Shown: positions 1 to 6,033 of the stretch, piece by piece | Position numbering within the stretch: the first letter of the stretch is position 1 | How the letters are laid out: each line of letters begins with the position of its first letter | Assembly (NCBI GenBank): GCA_012274205.1 | Contig: JAAOZY010000022.1 | Span: forward strand, 1-6,139 | Origin: Betaproteobacteria bacterium | GTDB taxonomy: Bacteria > Pseudomonadota > Gammaproteobacteria > Burkholderiales > SG8-39 | Reading direction: 5' to 3' | DNA: 6,139 nt | The notes under the pieces: generated by a model | Seen by the model: the letters and a program-made list of their open reading frames with translations, nothing else | What the model was told of the DNA's origin: nothing | Database searches by the model: none | Program-made: the position numbers and the translations under genes

Positions 1-530
1 GCATACAACGCATCCCGCTGGCGATGTACGGCCTGGAAGCCCCGTCGATCGCCGCCGTCAATGGCGCCGCCGTCGGCGCCGGCTGCGACCTCGCCGCCAT
101 GTGCGACATGCGCATCGCCGCGCGCAGCGCCAGCTTTGCCGAGAGTTTCCTGCGCGTCGGCCTGGTGTCAGGCGACGGCGGCGCCTGGTTCCTGCCGCGC
201 GCAGTCGGCATGTCCAAGGCCTGCGAGATGACTTTCACCGGCGATTTCGTCGGGTCCGAAGAGGCCTTGCGCATAGGCCTGGTATCCAAAGTGGTCGACG
301 ACGAGCAGCTGATGGACGCAGCCATGGCACTCGCGCGCCGCATCGCCGCGCAGCCGGTGCATTCGCTGCGCCTGACCAAGCGCCTGCTGCGCGAATCGCA
401 GCAGCTGAGCCTGGCCAGCGCACTCGAGTTGGCTTCCTCGATGCAGGCGCTGGCGCAGCACACCAGGGACCAGCACGAGGCGGTGCTGGCGTTTTCCGAA
501 AAGCGCGAACCGAAATTCGAAGGCCGGTGA
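1..530 (+). CDS. Enoyl-CoA hydratase/isomerase (crotonase) family protein, C-terminal part
   Basis: The gene enters from the left edge; its reading frame is open from base 3, and the ATG at 24 lies inside the domain, so it is not the start. About 175 residues are visible. The crotonase core is clear: the segment IAAVNGAAVGAGCDLAAMCD (ending near base 107) carries the second oxyanion-hole glycine region, followed by FLRVGLVSGDGGAWFLPR, then EMTFTG and the A-x-x-I-GLVSKVV element typical of the fold, and a C-terminal helical part. Family members act on acyl-CoA thioesters (hydration, isomerisation, dehalogenation and others), usually in the cytoplasm. Aligned by eye to mitochondrial enoyl-CoA hydratase, the first catalytic Glu (GCELA) is Asp here (codon 87-89) and the second (PEILLG) is Phe (codon 147-149), so classical hydratase activity is doubtful. 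Substrate cannot be assigned. The gene converges on the amidase 39 bases downstream. Confidence 0.93.
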   Translation, partial: IQRIPLAMYGLEAPSIAAVNGAAVGAGCDLAAMCDMRIAARSASFAESFLRVGLVSGDGGAWFLPRAVGMSKACEMTFTGDFVGSEEALRIGLVSKVVDDEQLMDAAMALARRIAAQPVHSLRLTKRLLRESQQLSLASALELASSMQALAQHTRDQHEAVLAFSEKREPKFEGR

Positions 531-569
531 GCGTACGCGCAGCCGCGCCGCGCCGGTGCTGGCGGCAAC

Positions 570-1304
570 TCAGCCGGCGGACTTGCGCAATAGGCAGTAG
601 AGCAGCGCGCGCCCCTGCTCGTCCAGTTCGGACGACTGCTCCGCCGGCAGGTAGTGCTGCTTGAACGCATGCATGGCCGCCACCAGGTCGGCGGTATCGT
701 ATCCGAGCGCGCGCAATTCCAATTCCGTATCGACCGGCAGCGGCGGCTGCGCATAGGGCGGATCGCACCACAGGCCGAAACCATGCTGCGCCAGTGTCCT
801 CCACGGAAAAAAGCGGCTCGGATCGACTTTTCTGCGCGGCGCGATATCGGCATGGCCGACAAAGTTCGCCGCCGGAATGTGGTAGCGCTGCTGGATATCG
901 GCCAGCAGGCGCAGCAAGGCCGAGATCTGCGCCTCGGGGAACGCTTCGTGCCCGTTGTTGTCCACCTCTATGCCCAGCGACGCGGAATTGATGTCGGTAT
1001 CCGCGCCCCATTTCGACTCGCCCGCATGCCAGGCGCGCGCGCGCTCGTCGACCAGCTGGATGATCATTCCGTCGCGCCCGACCAGGTAATGCGCGCTGGC
1101 TTGGCGCCGCGGGTTGGTGAGCGTGCGCAGCGCCTGGGCCACGCTATCGTCGCTGGTGTGATGCAGGATTACCAGGTTGGGCCTGCGTTCGTTGAAATTC
1201 GGCGAACCCTGCCATTCGGTCGGAATGCCGGCGCGCTGCGGCAGCGGCGCGCAGGCGGACAGCGCCAGCAGCAGCAACAGGAATGGCATTCGGATCGAAG
1301 TCAT
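570..1304 (-). CDS. amiD: AmiD-like N-acetylmuramoyl-L-alanine amidase, lipoprotein
   Basis: Predicted 244-residue zinc amidase that cleaves the bond between N-acetylmuramic acid and L-alanine in peptidoglycan or its fragments. It starts with a lipoprotein signal, MTSIRMPFLLLLLALSAC, with lipobox LSAC at Cys18. The residue after Cys is Ala, so outer-membrane sorting is expected rather than inner-membrane retention. The Amidase_2 domain spans about 40-175: zinc ligands His48 (ILHHT), His151 (VGHADIAP) and Asp161 (KVDPS), catalytic Glu113 (GIEVDNN) and Lys159. Residues about 190-244 (ELRALGYD...AFKQHYLP) resemble the C-terminal peptidoglycan-binding domain of E. coli AmiD, and overall length is close to AmiD. 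The ATG at 1304 is chosen because it gives a compact signal peptide. An in-frame TTG at 1349 would add 15 residues before the signal, and an ATG at 1289 would leave almost no n-region. No strong ribosome binding site is seen. Pseudomonas AmpDh2/AmpDh3 are the alternative family names. Confidence 0.93.
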   Translation of the reverse strand: MTSIRMPFLLLLLALSACAPLPQRAGIPTEWQGSPNFNERRPNLVILHHTSDDSVAQALRTLTNPRRQASAHYLVGRDGMIIQLVDERARAWHAGESKWGADTDINSASLGIEVDNNGHEAFPEAQISALLRLLADIQQRYHIPAANFVGHADIAPRRKVDPSRFFPWRTLAQHGFGLWCDPPYAQPPLPVDTELELRALGYDTADLVAAMHAFKQHYLPAEQSSELDEQGRALLYCLLRKSAG

Positions 1305-1324
1305 GCGATTTGAGCCCAGCGGAA

Positions 1325-1350
1325 ATTGTACCGCCTCGCGGGCATACAAT
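1325..1350. promoter_or_regulatory. Possible overlapping divergent promoters (mirrored TACAAT elements)
   Basis: ATTGTA at 1325-1330 and TACAAT at 1345-1350 are perfect inverted copies, with a further CCGC/GCGG pair inside (1331-1334 and 1338-1341). Read on the plus strand, TACAAT at 1345-1350 is a good -10 hexamer about 46 bases before the GTG start of the DUF1330 gene. Read on the minus strand, TACAAT at 1330-1325 sits about 20 bases before the amidase ATG. Neither has a convincing -35 hexamer at 16-18 bases. If both work, the two promoters occupy the same DNA and would compete for polymerase. The symmetry could instead be a repressor operator. Confidence 0.4.
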
Positions 1351-1383
1351 AGTAACTTCGCGCTTCGGCAAAAACATCAACGA

Positions 1384-1389
1384 CAGGAG
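1384..1389 (+). promoter_or_regulatory. Ribosome binding site that fixes the GTG start at 1396
   Basis: CAGGAG lies six bases before GTG at 1396. The same frame is open far upstream (to 1177), but that stretch lies within the antisense amidase gene and shows no DUF1330 character. The site therefore decides in favour of the GTG start. Confidence 0.75.
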
Positions 1390-1395
1390 CGACAC

Positions 1396-1773
1396 GTGGC
1401 CGGACCCAGGGAAATCAACGCGGACCTGATTGCGAGCCTGCCGGATACCGGTCCGGTAGTCATGGTAAACATGCTGCGCCTGCGCGACCGCGCCGCCTAC
1501 AAGCGCTACAGTGAACTTGCCATGCCGCTGATCAAGGCGCGCGGCGGCACCGTGCTCTGGGCCGGAGACGGCGAAGCGGTCGCCTTCGGCGACGCGCAGG
1601 CCGACCGCTGGGACTATGTCGTGCTGGTGCGCTACCCTGCACGCGCGGCCTTCCTCGACATGGTGCGCTCGGCCGAATACGCAGCGGCCAACGTGCACCG
1701 CGAACAGGCGGTGGAGCGCCATGTGATCCTGGCGAGCGCCGAAACCTACTCTAAAATGGCGCAGCCGCGCTGA
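1396..1773 (+). CDS. DUF1330-type small protein (dimeric alpha-beta barrel fold)
   Basis: A 125-residue cytoplasmic protein without signal peptide or membrane segment. The pattern PVVMVNMLRLRDRAAYKRY, then GGTVLWAGDG, a WDYVVLVRYPARAAFLDMV segment and a following SAEY...HREQAVE helix is characteristic of DUF1330 and related ferredoxin-like dimeric alpha-beta barrel proteins. I recognise the family by these motifs; no biochemical function is established for most members, so none is assigned. It starts with GTG, preceded by CAGGAG at six-base spacing. The stop is 12 bases before the response regulator ATG, so it is probably the first gene of the operon with the two-component system. That position may mean only shared transcription. 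Amidase lies divergently upstream across a gap of about 90 bases. Confidence 0.85.
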   Translation: MAGPREINADLIASLPDTGPVVMVNMLRLRDRAAYKRYSELAMPLIKARGGTVLWAGDGEAVAFGDAQADRWDYVVLVRYPARAAFLDMVRSAEYAAANVHREQAVERHVILASAETYSKMAQPR

Positions 1774-1785
1774 ACCGGACACATC

Positions 1786-2448
1786 ATGCGCCTGCTGCTG
1801 GTCGAAGATGACGCCATGATCGGCGAGAGCGTGCGCACCGGCCTGCAACAGGACGGCTTTGCGGTCGACTGGGTGCAGGATGGACGTGCCGCCGAACTCG
1901 CCATGGACGCCAATGTTTACGACACGCTGCTGCTCGACCTCGGCCTGCCGCGCAAGACCGGGCTGGAGGTGCTCGCCTCGCTGCGCCGGCGCGGCAACGC
2001 CATTCCGGTGCTGATCCTCACCGCGCGCGACGCGGTTGCCGACCGCGTCAAGGGGCTGGATGCGGGCGCCGACGACTACCTGGTCAAACCGTTCGACCTG
2101 GAAGAGCTTGCGGCGCGGGTGCGCGCGCTGCTGCGCCGCAAATCCGGCAGCGCCGACCCCGTGATCCAGGTGGGCGAGCTGGCGCTCAACCCGGCCACGC
2201 ATGAGGTGTCGCTCGCAGGCAAAGCGGTGTCGCTGTCGGCGCGCGAGTTCGCCCTGATGCACGCGCTCGCCGCGCGCCCCGGCGTGGTGTATTCGCGCGC
2301 GCAGCTCGAAGAGAAACTCTACGGCTGGGGCCAGGAAGTGGAGAGCAATACGGTGGAAGTGTACGTGCATGCGCTGCGCCGCAAGCTCGGCGCGCACATG
2401 ATCCAGAACGTGCGCGGCGTCGGCTACATGGTGCCGAAGCAGCCATGA
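1786..2448 (+). CDS. OmpR-family response regulator (QseB/PmrA/TctD type)
   Basis: A 220-residue transcription factor with an N-terminal receiver domain (about 1-115) and a C-terminal winged-helix DNA-binding domain (about 125-218). Receiver residues are all present: acidic pair Glu7-Asp8-Asp9, phospho-acceptor Asp51 in LLLDLGLP, Thr79 in LILTA and Lys101 in LVKPF. The output domain carries LSAREFALMHAL and the strongly conserved ending ESNTVEVYVHALRRKLG...NVRGVGY, which is most like the QseB, PmrA/BasR and TctD branch. The ATG follows the previous stop by 12 bases with no strong ribosome binding site, suggesting translational coupling. Its end overlaps the kinase start by four bases (ATGA, 2445-2448), so the two form a cognate pair. 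Members of this branch bind direct repeats related to CTTAA-N6-CTTAA; a matching repeat lies at 4400-4417. The exact signal and orthologue name cannot be fixed from sequence alone. Confidence 0.96.
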   Translation: MRLLLVEDDAMIGESVRTGLQQDGFAVDWVQDGRAAELAMDANVYDTLLLDLGLPRKTGLEVLASLRRRGNAIPVLILTARDAVADRVKGLDAGADDYLVKPFDLEELAARVRALLRRKSGSADPVIQVGELALNPATHEVSLAGKAVSLSAREFALMHALAARPGVVYSRAQLEEKLYGWGQEVESNTVEVYVHALRRKLGAHMIQNVRGVGYMVPKQP

Positions 2449-3752
2449 GCTCGATCCGGCGCCAGCTGCTGCTGTGGCTGCTGTCCGGCCTCGCATTGGC
2501 GGTGGTCGTGGCGGGCGTGCGCATTTATACGCAGACGCTGGACGAAGCCAACGAGCTGTTCGACTACCACCTGCAGCAGATGGCGGCTTCGCTGCCGAAC
2601 GATTCCTTCAGCCCGCTGCCGCCATCGAGCGCGGCCGAGCTCGGCGCCGAAGACGGTCTGGTGGTGCAGATCTGGGACCGCAACGGGCTGGAGCTGTATT
2701 TTTCCCGGCCGGCGTCGAAACTGCCGCAGCGCGCCGAACTCGGCTTTTCCACGGTGAACACGCCGCGCGGCAGCTGGCGCGTGTTCAGCGCCCTGGAGCA
2801 GAACAATGTGGTGCAGGTGGCGCAGCCGATGAGCGTAAGGCAGAACATCGCCGTTGGCATGGCGCTGCGCGCGCTCGGGCCGCTGCTCGCTCTGCTGCCG
2901 GTGCTCGGCATTCTCATCTGGATCACCATCGGGCGCGGATTGCGGCCGCTGGACCGGATAGCGGCGGCGCTCGGCCGGCGCACGCCCGATTCGCTCGAGC
3001 CCCTGCCCGAAGCCGGCCTGCCGCGCGAGATCCAGCCGCTGGTGCAGGCCCTCAACGAGCTGCTCGGGCGACTGGAGCGCGCGCTCGAATCGCAAAAGGC
3101 CTTTGTCGCCGACGCCGCGCACGAACTGCGCACGCCGCTCACGGCGGTGCAGCTGCAGATCCAGCTGGCCGAGCGCGCCAGCACCGGCACCGAGCGCGAG
3201 GAAGCCTTTTCCCGGCTCAAGCGCGGCCAGGCGCGCGCGGCGCACCTGGTGCAACAACTGCTTACGCTGGCGCGGCAGGAACCCGGCATCACCCCGCCGC
3301 TGCACGCTCCGGTCGATCTGGCCGAGCTCGCGCGCGTGGTGCTATCCGAATACGCTGCGGTCGCGGCGAGCAGGAACATCAGGCTCGACATCGGCGAAGC
3401 GGCACCGGCCGGCGTCTCCGGCGATTTCGAGGCGCTGCGCGTGATGCTCGGCAACCTTGTCGACAACGCGATTCGCTACACCCCGGAGGGCGGTACGGTC
3501 AGCATCGCGCTGCGTCTGCAGGAGCACAAGGCGGTGCTGGAAGTCGCCGACTCCGGCCCGGGCATCCCAGCGGAGGACCGGGCGCGCGTATTCGACCGCT
3601 TCTACCGGCGCGAGGCGACGCATGCGGCCGGCAGCGGGCTGGGCCTGGCGATCGTGAAAAACATCGCCGATCGCCACCACGCCTCCATCCTGCTCGAGGA
3701 CTGCGTGCCTGGACCCGGACTGCGCGTTTCGGTCGTGTTTTCACAGGCCTAG
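2445..3752 (+). CDS. Sensor histidine kinase (QseC/PmrB/TctE type)
   Basis: A 435-residue inner-membrane kinase, the partner of the regulator it overlaps by four bases. Two membrane segments are visible, about residues 8-25 and 142-163, enclosing a periplasmic domain of about 115 residues. That domain looks like the 2CSK_N type of QseC/TctE: DEANELFDYHLQQMAASL near the first helix, then VVQIWDRNGLELYFSR and a WRVFSALEQNNVVQVAQPM segment. A short HAMP-like linker (RGLRPLDRIAAAL...REIQPLVQALNELLGRL) leads to the H-box FVADAAHELRTPL with His226. The ATP-binding domain has the N-box (LGNLVDNAIRYTP, Asn337 and Asn341), G1 (DSGPGIP, Asp369), F-box (FDRFYR) and G2 (GSGLGLAIV, 396-404). All catalytic motifs are intact, so it should be active. 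The ligand or stress sensed is unknown. The downstream rhomboid gene starts five bases after the stop. Confidence 0.96.
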   Translation: MSSIRRQLLLWLLSGLALAVVVAGVRIYTQTLDEANELFDYHLQQMAASLPNDSFSPLPPSSAAELGAEDGLVVQIWDRNGLELYFSRPASKLPQRAELGFSTVNTPRGSWRVFSALEQNNVVQVAQPMSVRQNIAVGMALRALGPLLALLPVLGILIWITIGRGLRPLDRIAAALGRRTPDSLEPLPEAGLPREIQPLVQALNELLGRLERALESQKAFVADAAHELRTPLTAVQLQIQLAERASTGTEREEAFSRLKRGQARAAHLVQQLLTLARQEPGITPPLHAPVDLAELARVVLSEYAAVAASRNIRLDIGEAAPAGVSGDFEALRVMLGNLVDNAIRYTPEGGTVSIALRLQEHKAVLEVADSGPGIPAEDRARVFDRFYRREATHAAGSGLGLAIVKNIADRHHASILLEDCVPGPGLRVSVVFSQA

Positions 3753-3757
3753 CCTCC

Positions 3758-4384
3758 ATGTTCCGCACCGTCCCGCCGGTAACGCGCGCCCTCATATTCA
3801 TCAATGTGCTGGTGTTCGCGGGCGAACAACTGCTCAGCGACGACCTGATATTGCGGCTCGCGCTGTGGCCGCTGCAGTCGACACCGCTCTCCGACACGCC
3901 GATGTCGTTCCAGCCCTGGCAACTGCTCACCTATGGCTTCCTGCACGGCAGTGTCTGGCATCTGTTCGTCAACATGTTCGCGCTGTATATGTTCGGCGGA
4001 CAGCTGGAGCAGCTGTGGGGCCCGAAGCGCTATATGAATCTGTATCTCGTCAGCATCATTGTCGCCGGCGCCGCGCAGCTCCTTGTGGCCGGTGTCCTGG
4101 CAAGCGAACCCTATCCGACCATAGGCGCTTCCGGCGGCGTGTTCGGGCTGCTGCTCGCTTTCGCGATGTACTTTCCGCGCCGCATCATCGTGCTTCTGAT
4201 TCCGCCGATTCCGATGCCGGCCTGGCTGTTCGTCACGCTATACGGAATACTCGAGCTGTATCTGGGCGTCACCGGAACCGAAGCCGGCGTCGCCCATTTC
4301 GCCCACCTCGGCGGCATGGCCGGAGCCTGGCTGATGATCCAGTACTGGCGCGGCGGGCCGCCGTTTCGCCGGCGCAAGCCCTGA
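3758..4384 (+). CDS. Rhomboid-family intramembrane serine protease
   Basis: A 208-residue polytopic membrane protein with about six transmembrane helices (roughly 8-26, 62-80, 93-115, 122-138, 143-168, 178-196), the minimal bacterial rhomboid core. The catalytic serine is Ser125 in GASGGVFG and the catalytic histidine is most likely His183 in AHLGG of the last helix. His68 and Asn72 in HGSVWHLFVNM match the conserved His/Asn of the oxyanion region in GlpG. Such enzymes cut transmembrane segments of membrane proteins within the bilayer. The C-terminal tail PFRRRKP is basic, consistent with a cytoplasmic end. The frame is open upstream through the kinase gene, but the ATG at 3758, five bases after the kinase stop, is the start that gives a proper rhomboid N-terminus. 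The ribosome binding site is weak, suggesting coupling to kinase translation. Its substrate is unknown; the kinase or other envelope proteins are possibilities only. Confidence 0.94.
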   Translation: MFRTVPPVTRALIFINVLVFAGEQLLSDDLILRLALWPLQSTPLSDTPMSFQPWQLLTYGFLHGSVWHLFVNMFALYMFGGQLEQLWGPKRYMNLYLVSIIVAGAAQLLVAGVLASEPYPTIGASGGVFGLLLAFAMYFPRRIIVLLIPPIPMPAWLFVTLYGILELYLGVTGTEAGVAHFAHLGGMAGAWLMIQYWRGGPPFRRRKP

Positions 4385-4399
4385 CTTTTCCAGCCGGCA

Positions 4400-4417
4400 T
4401 TTTAAGTTTGTTTTAAG
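4400..4417 (+). promoter_or_regulatory. PmrA/QseB-like direct-repeat operator upstream of the Do protease
   Basis: Two identical TTTTAAG heptamers, at 4400-4406 and 4411-4417, are separated by TTTG, giving an 11-base period (about one helical turn). The pattern TTTAA-N6-TTTAA fits the tandem half-site layout of PmrA/QseB-class regulators (CTTAA-N6-CTTAA type, from general knowledge). It is AT-rich in an otherwise GC-rich region and lies 67 bases before the protease ATG, a normal distance for an activator site. No clear -10 hexamer follows, which is compatible with an activator-dependent promoter but does not prove one. Confidence 0.55.
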
Positions 4418-4443
4418 CCTGCACCTCCACGCTGCCAGTCATG

Positions 4444-4461
4444 GCGGGGATGTTCCCCCGC
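4444..4461 (+). other. GC-rich hairpin in the likely leader of the Do protease
   Basis: GCGGGG (4444-4449) pairs perfectly with CCCCGC (4456-4461) across a six-base loop. It ends nine bases before the ribosome binding site. No T-run follows, so it is not a standard intrinsic terminator for the rhomboid gene. It could be an RNA stabilising or attenuating element in the leader, or a chance stem in GC-rich DNA. Confidence 0.3.
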
Positions 4462-4483
4462 ACCTTGGGCGAGGGAGCGCACG

Positions 4484-5947
4484 ATGAATTCCAGACTTGC
4501 AGTTCGAAGCCTGATCGCAGTCGCGGTCATTGCAGCAGGAGGGGCGCTTGCCCTGTCCGCCGGCCATTGGTTAACGCGTGAAGCCCGTGCCGCCGCCGCG
4601 CCGGTATCGGTCGCGAGCGCGCCCGCGACACGCGCACTGCTTCCCGACTTCAGCACCATCGTGGAGCGCAACGGGCCGGCCGTGGTCAACATCAGCGCCA
4701 CGCACCAAGCCAAGGCCGGCGCGGACACGCAGCAGTTCGGCGAGATCGACCCGGACAATCCCTTGTTCCAGTTCTTCCACCAGTTTCCCGGGACGATACC
4801 GCATCGATCCACGCCCGAGCACGCGCTGGGATCGGGATTCATCGTCAGCCCGGACGGTGTCATCCTCACCAATGCGCATGTGATCGACGACGCCACCGAG
4901 GTGACGGTCAAGCTGACCGACAGGCGCGAGTTCCGCGCCAAGCTCATCGGCAGCGACAAGCCCAGCGACGTCGCCGTCCTCAAGATCGATGCGAGCGGCC
5001 TGCCGGTGGTGAAGCTGGGCAGCAGCCTCAATGAGAAAGTGGGCGAATGGGTGCTCGCCATAGGCTCCCCGTTCGGCTTCGAGAACTCGGTGACCGCGGG
5101 CATTGTAAGCGCGAAATCGCGCTCGCTCCCGGACGGCGCCTATGTCCCGTTCATCCAGACCGACGTCGCGGTCAACCCGGGCAATTCCGGCGGCCCGCTG
5201 TTCAACATGCAGGGCGAAGTGATCGGCATCAATTCCCAGATCTATAGCCGCAGCGGCGGCTATCAGGGCCTGTCCTTCGCGGTTCCCATCGACCTGGCGG
5301 TCAAGGTCAAGGAGCAGCTGCAGAAATTCGGCAAGGTCAGCCGCGGCCGTCTCGGCGTGAGCATTCAGGAAGTCGATCAGCAGCTCGCGGATTCCTTCGG
5401 CCTGAAACGCCCGCGCGGCGCCCTGGTCGCCTCGGTCGAGGATGATGGGCCCGCGGCCAAAGCCGGCATCAAGGCAGGCGACGTGATCCTGCAGTTCAAC
5501 GGACAGGCGATCGCGAGTTCCTCGCAGCTGCCGGCGCAGGTAGCGGATGCGAAACCAGGCAGCAAGGCCACACTGCAGATTTCGCGCGGCGGCAAGACCA
5601 GGGACATCGACGTGACGCTGGGCGAACTCGACAGCGCCAAGCTGGCATCCGCCGATTCCTCGAGCGAGGCGCATGGCCGCCTCGGGCTTGCGGTGCGCCC
5701 GCTGAACCCGGACGAGAGCAAGCAGGCCGGCGAGAAGGGCCTGGTGGTCGAACAGGCGAGCGGCCCGGCGGCGCGCGCCGGCATCCGCACCGGCGACCTG
5801 GTCCTGGCCGTCAACGGAACGCCGGTCCGGTCGGTGGCGCAACTGCGCGCGCTGGTGGCGAAATCGGGCAAAACCCTGGCGCTGCTGATCCAGCGCGACG
5901 ACGGCAAGATCTTTATTCCGGTCGACCTCGGCAAGGACCAGGGCTGA
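4484..5947 (+). CDS. Do/HtrA-family periplasmic serine endoprotease (DegP/DegQ/MucD type)
   Basis: A 487-residue secreted protease/chaperone. The N-terminus has a Sec signal peptide (MNSRLAVRSL followed by a hydrophobic run to about residue 26, likely cleaved after an Ala-rich stretch near 36). The trypsin-like domain spans about 55-280 with the full triad: His132 (LTNAHVID), Asp162 (SDVAVLKI) and Ser235 (NPGNSGGPLF). Two PDZ domains follow: about 288-380 (RGRLGVSIQEV...AAKAGIKAGDVILQFNG) and 398-482 (GRLGLAVRPL...ARAGIRTGDLVLAVNG). Two PDZ domains place it with DegP, DegQ and MucD, not DegS. The family degrades or refolds misfolded envelope proteins in the periplasm. GAGGGAG at 4471-4477 is a strong ribosome binding site six bases before the ATG. 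A 99-base gap with a PmrA/QseB-like repeat precedes it, suggesting its own promoter, possibly controlled by the regulator encoded upstream. I cannot choose between the degP, degQ and mucD names. Confidence 0.96.
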   Translation: MNSRLAVRSLIAVAVIAAGGALALSAGHWLTREARAAAAPVSVASAPATRALLPDFSTIVERNGPAVVNISATHQAKAGADTQQFGEIDPDNPLFQFFHQFPGTIPHRSTPEHALGSGFIVSPDGVILTNAHVIDDATEVTVKLTDRREFRAKLIGSDKPSDVAVLKIDASGLPVVKLGSSLNEKVGEWVLAIGSPFGFENSVTAGIVSAKSRSLPDGAYVPFIQTDVAVNPGNSGGPLFNMQGEVIGINSQIYSRSGGYQGLSFAVPIDLAVKVKEQLQKFGKVSRGRLGVSIQEVDQQLADSFGLKRPRGALVASVEDDGPAAKAGIKAGDVILQFNGQAIASSSQLPAQVADAKPGSKATLQISRGGKTRDIDVTLGELDSAKLASADSSSEAHGRLGLAVRPLNPDESKQAGEKGLVVEQASGPAARAGIRTGDLVLAVNGTPVRSVAQLRALVAKSGKTLALLIQRDDGKIFIPVDLGKDQG

Positions 5948-6022
5948 CATGACAAGCGGGCACCACGGATCGGCGCTTGCGGCGCGCGCGGACCCGGACG
6001 CCCGACCCAGGCAATTTGGAAC

Positions 6023-6029
6023 GGAGAAG
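6023..6029 (+). promoter_or_regulatory. Ribosome binding site for the ATG at 6034
   Basis: GGAGAAG with its GGAG core seven bases before ATG 6034 is one of the strongest sites in the window. It supports the frame encoding a signal peptide over the competing open frame that begins with ATG at 5949, which has no such site. Confidence 0.7.
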
Positions 6030-6033
6030 AAAA

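Noticed and set aside
531..569. Possible terminator between the converging crotonase and amidase genes
   Set aside because: CGCC (551-554) can pair with GGCG (561-564), but the stem is only four bases, alternatives compete and there is no T-run on either strand.
1177..1395. Extension of the DUF1330 frame back to 1177
   Set aside because: It overlaps the amidase signal peptide region on the other strand and shows no family similarity, and a good ribosome binding site precedes the GTG at 1396.
1144..2496. A 450-codon open frame on the minus strand across the DUF1330 and regulator genes
   Set aside because: It runs opposite two recognisable genes and into the amidase on the same strand in another frame, and its translation shows only low-complexity Arg/His/Ala/Gln-rich sequence.
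2474..3757. Long upstream extension of the rhomboid frame through the kinase gene
   Set aside because: The extension is an out-of-frame reading of the kinase, rich in Arg and Ala. The rhomboid fold begins at the ATG at 3758.
4385..4483. Sigma-E or CpxR control site for the Do protease
   Set aside because: I searched for a GAACTT-type -35 with a TCTGA-type -10 and for a GTAAA-N5-GTAAA pair and found neither; only the TTTTAAG repeat stands out.
4571..5950. A 459-codon open frame on the minus strand, opposite the Do protease
   Set aside because: The plus-strand protein has complete family motifs throughout. The antisense translation is rich in Arg, Ala, Asp and His with no recognisable domain, as expected from codon bias in GC-rich DNA.
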